Under the pieces are notes generated by a model. It was given only the letters and a program-made list of their open reading frames with translations. It was not told the DNA's origin and made no database searches. A stretch of DNA of 19,002 bases from Chloroflexota bacterium (GTDB lineage Bacteria; Chloroflexota; Dehalococcoidia; Lucifugimonadales; Australimonadaceae). Positions 17,784 to 19,002 of the stretch are shown here, one piece after another; position 1 is the stretch's first letter, and every line of letters begins with the position of its first letter. Both the position numbers and the translations under genes were made by a program. The stretch lies in the NCBI GenBank assembly GCA_026713505.1, contig JAPOOH010000487.1:1-19002 (forward strand), read 5' to 3'.

Positions 17784-18851
17784 ATGAGCCGCAGGGTGAG
17801 CGTTGGACAGCCCTTGGACCTGGCACTGAGCCTGGAGATGGGTCAGGCCTTCCGGTGGCGCAGGGTGAGGGACGAACATGTCCACGTGCGGAAGTGGGGC
17901 AGCACCTCGCCTCCTTGGCGAGGAAACGCAGGAGGCTGGTACTCCGGCGTGCTGGGGGAATACCTGGTGCACCTCCGGCAGACCGACGAGGGGCTTGAGT
18001 ACCGCGTCGGCGACGAATACGGCGAGCGCCACGATGTCGACCTGGACAAGCAGATGTGTGACTACTTCCGGCTGGACGACGACATTGGCGACATATACAG
18101 CCAATTGGGGCGGCACCGGGCCGTCGCCCAAGCCGTTGAACGGTACCCGGGGTTGCGACTGCTCCGCCAGGAGCCGTGGGAATGCATGGTGGCCTACCTG
18201 TGCTCCGGGACCAACAGCATCCGCGGCATCAGGGAATGCGTCGAGAGGATCGCCCAACTGAGCCGCCGCAGGGTCCGACTGGACGACGATGAGCGACACG
18301 TCCTTCCCGGACCCGTTCAGATTGCCGAACAGGGGGAGAAGGCCCTGACGGACCTGGGGTTGGGCCTGTCGTCAAGGCCCCGCAACATCTTCCTGATGGC
18401 CACTCGCCTCTCCCGCGGTCCGCTGCTGCTGGAGCTGGAGGAAGCCGGCGATATGCCAGGGGATGAGGCGGTGAAGCTCCTGGACAGCTACTCGGGCATC
18501 GGCCCGAAGATCGCCAGCTGCGTTGCGCTCATGTCCCTGGACAAGCTGGACGCCTTCCCGGTCGACCGCTGGGTGCGGCGGGCCCTGAAACACTGCGATC
18601 TGTCGGCGATGTCGCCAAAGCTGAAAGAGAGGGTACGCAACTCCCGCACCATGACCGAAGAACAGCAGTACTCAGTGGCCGAGTGGGCCAGGGGAAACTT
18701 CGGACAGTACGCGGGTTACGCCAACCAGTACCTGTTCCACTGGGTCGAGCCGCACAAGGAGATGGTTGCCCGCAACGGGGTCTGTCGCATCTGCGGCACA
18801 GGCCCACCAGACTCTACGACGCGCACAGCGTCTAACTCTCGGGCAGAATGA
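17784..18851 (+). CDS. OGG1-type 8-oxoguanine DNA glycosylase/AP lyase
   Basis: The enzyme removes oxidised guanine from DNA in base-excision repair. From the ATG at 17784 (GGAGG 10 nt upstream) it has 355 residues. GQAFRWRR at 20-27 is the OGG N-domain start, LRLLRQEPWECMVAYLCSGTNSI runs over 124-146, and the helix-hairpin-helix GIGPKIASC at 238-246 holds Lys242, the nucleophile. FPVDRWV at 258-264 holds the catalytic Asp261. The residues and spacing agree with OGG1 Lys249/Asp268. The tail ends with CRIC at 334-337, half of a possible zinc site with no second pair visible. It is transcribed away from the type I genes and looks like host backbone. The open frame reaches back to 17349, but homology begins only after 17784. 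Confidence 0.9.
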   Translation: MSRRVSVGQPLDLALSLEMGQAFRWRRVRDEHVHVRKWGSTSPPWRGNAGGWYSGVLGEYLVHLRQTDEGLEYRVGDEYGERHDVDLDKQMCDYFRLDDDIGDIYSQLGRHRAVAQAVERYPGLRLLRQEPWECMVAYLCSGTNSIRGIRECVERIAQLSRRRVRLDDDERHVLPGPVQIAEQGEKALTDLGLGLSSRPRNIFLMATRLSRGPLLLELEEAGDMPGDEAVKLLDSYSGIGPKIASCVALMSLDKLDAFPVDRWVRRALKHCDLSAMSPKLKERVRNSRTMTEEQQYSVAEWARGNFGQYAGYANQYLFHWVEPHKEMVARNGVCRICGTGPPDSTTRTASNSRAE

Positions 18852-19002
18852 GTGGCAGACCCCGCCCGCTAGGAGTCTGTCCGCGTAATGCGGAAGGGGC
18901 TTTTGCTCGATAGGCGCATGCAGCGGTGAGCCCAGCCGCTCTCAACAGGTTGGAGAGTGCGCCCACACGGCCTGCCCTCCGGGCGCGGATAGATGGCCCG
19001 GA
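18852..19002. other. 3' end of window, non-coding as far as visible
   Basis: No ORF is supported. Two short stem-loops are visible: AGCGG/CCGCT near 18919-18941 and CTCTCAAC/GTTGGAGAG just after it. They could belong to a terminator or an RNA gene that continues beyond the window, but neither is followed by a T-run and I recognise no RNA family. Confidence 0.3.

Noticed and set aside
17574..18299. 241-codon - strand frame opposite the glycosylase
   Set aside because: Shadow of the OGG1-type gene; Pro/Ala-rich with no family signature.

Overview
The window is 19 kb of high-GC bacterial DNA. I see no ribosomal RNA, tRNA or CRISPR array. Gene style and base composition suggest a high-GC environmental lineage. 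Chloroflexota is a guess from the look of the flanking AAA ATPase and the small gene near 17.2 kb; the sequence does not settle it. By eye the composition is a mosaic: very GC-rich at 1-1050, clearly lower at about 1060-7000, GC-rich again across hsdR, lower across the TIR and hsdS genes, and GC-rich in the right flank. This looks like a defence island assembled from several acquisitions.

Layout. (1) 1-1353, + strand: a 5'-incomplete RepA-like AAA ATPase whose last ~90 residues look foreign. This is the probable left edge of the island. (2) 6990-1334, - strand: a three-gene operon of a C5 cytosine methyltransferase, a 990-residue protein with a MORC-like GHKL ATPase at its N-terminus and a histidine kinase at its C-terminus, and a receiver-domain protein with no DNA-binding output domain that I can recognise. 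(3) 7000-8670: a scarred segment with two small membrane-protein ORFs, a transposase remnant, a Vsr endonuclease, and the first 68 codons of a second, sacsin/MORC-type GHKL ATPase cut off at the Vsr start codon. (4) 17346-8669, - strand: a type I restriction-modification locus in the order small ORF, hsdM, HEPN, MNT-hsdS fusion, TIR (frameshifted), TIR, multi-pass membrane protein, hsdR. (5) 17784-18851, + strand: an OGG1-type 8-oxoguanine DNA glycosylase, probably host backbone.

How it may work together. HsdM, HsdS and HsdR make a complete type I R-M enzyme. A HEPN/MNT pair is woven into it, with the nucleotidyltransferase fused to the N-terminus of the specificity subunit and the HEPN gene overlapping its start. 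The HEPN protein carries the RX4HXY motif that MNT enzymes AMPylate in HepT/MntA systems. Between hsdS and hsdR sits a Thoeris-like cassette: two paralogous TIR-like proteins and a small membrane protein as candidate effector. Both its upstream edge and the hsdR start have the same extended -10 promoter motif. My reading is one locus combining restriction with two suicide or guard modules. Next to it, a DNA methyltransferase is coupled to a complete His-to-Asp phosphorelay whose sensor carries a MORC-like ATPase. The individual families are known. The MNT-HsdS fusion and the TIR cassette nested in a type I R-M operon are the points most likely to be new.
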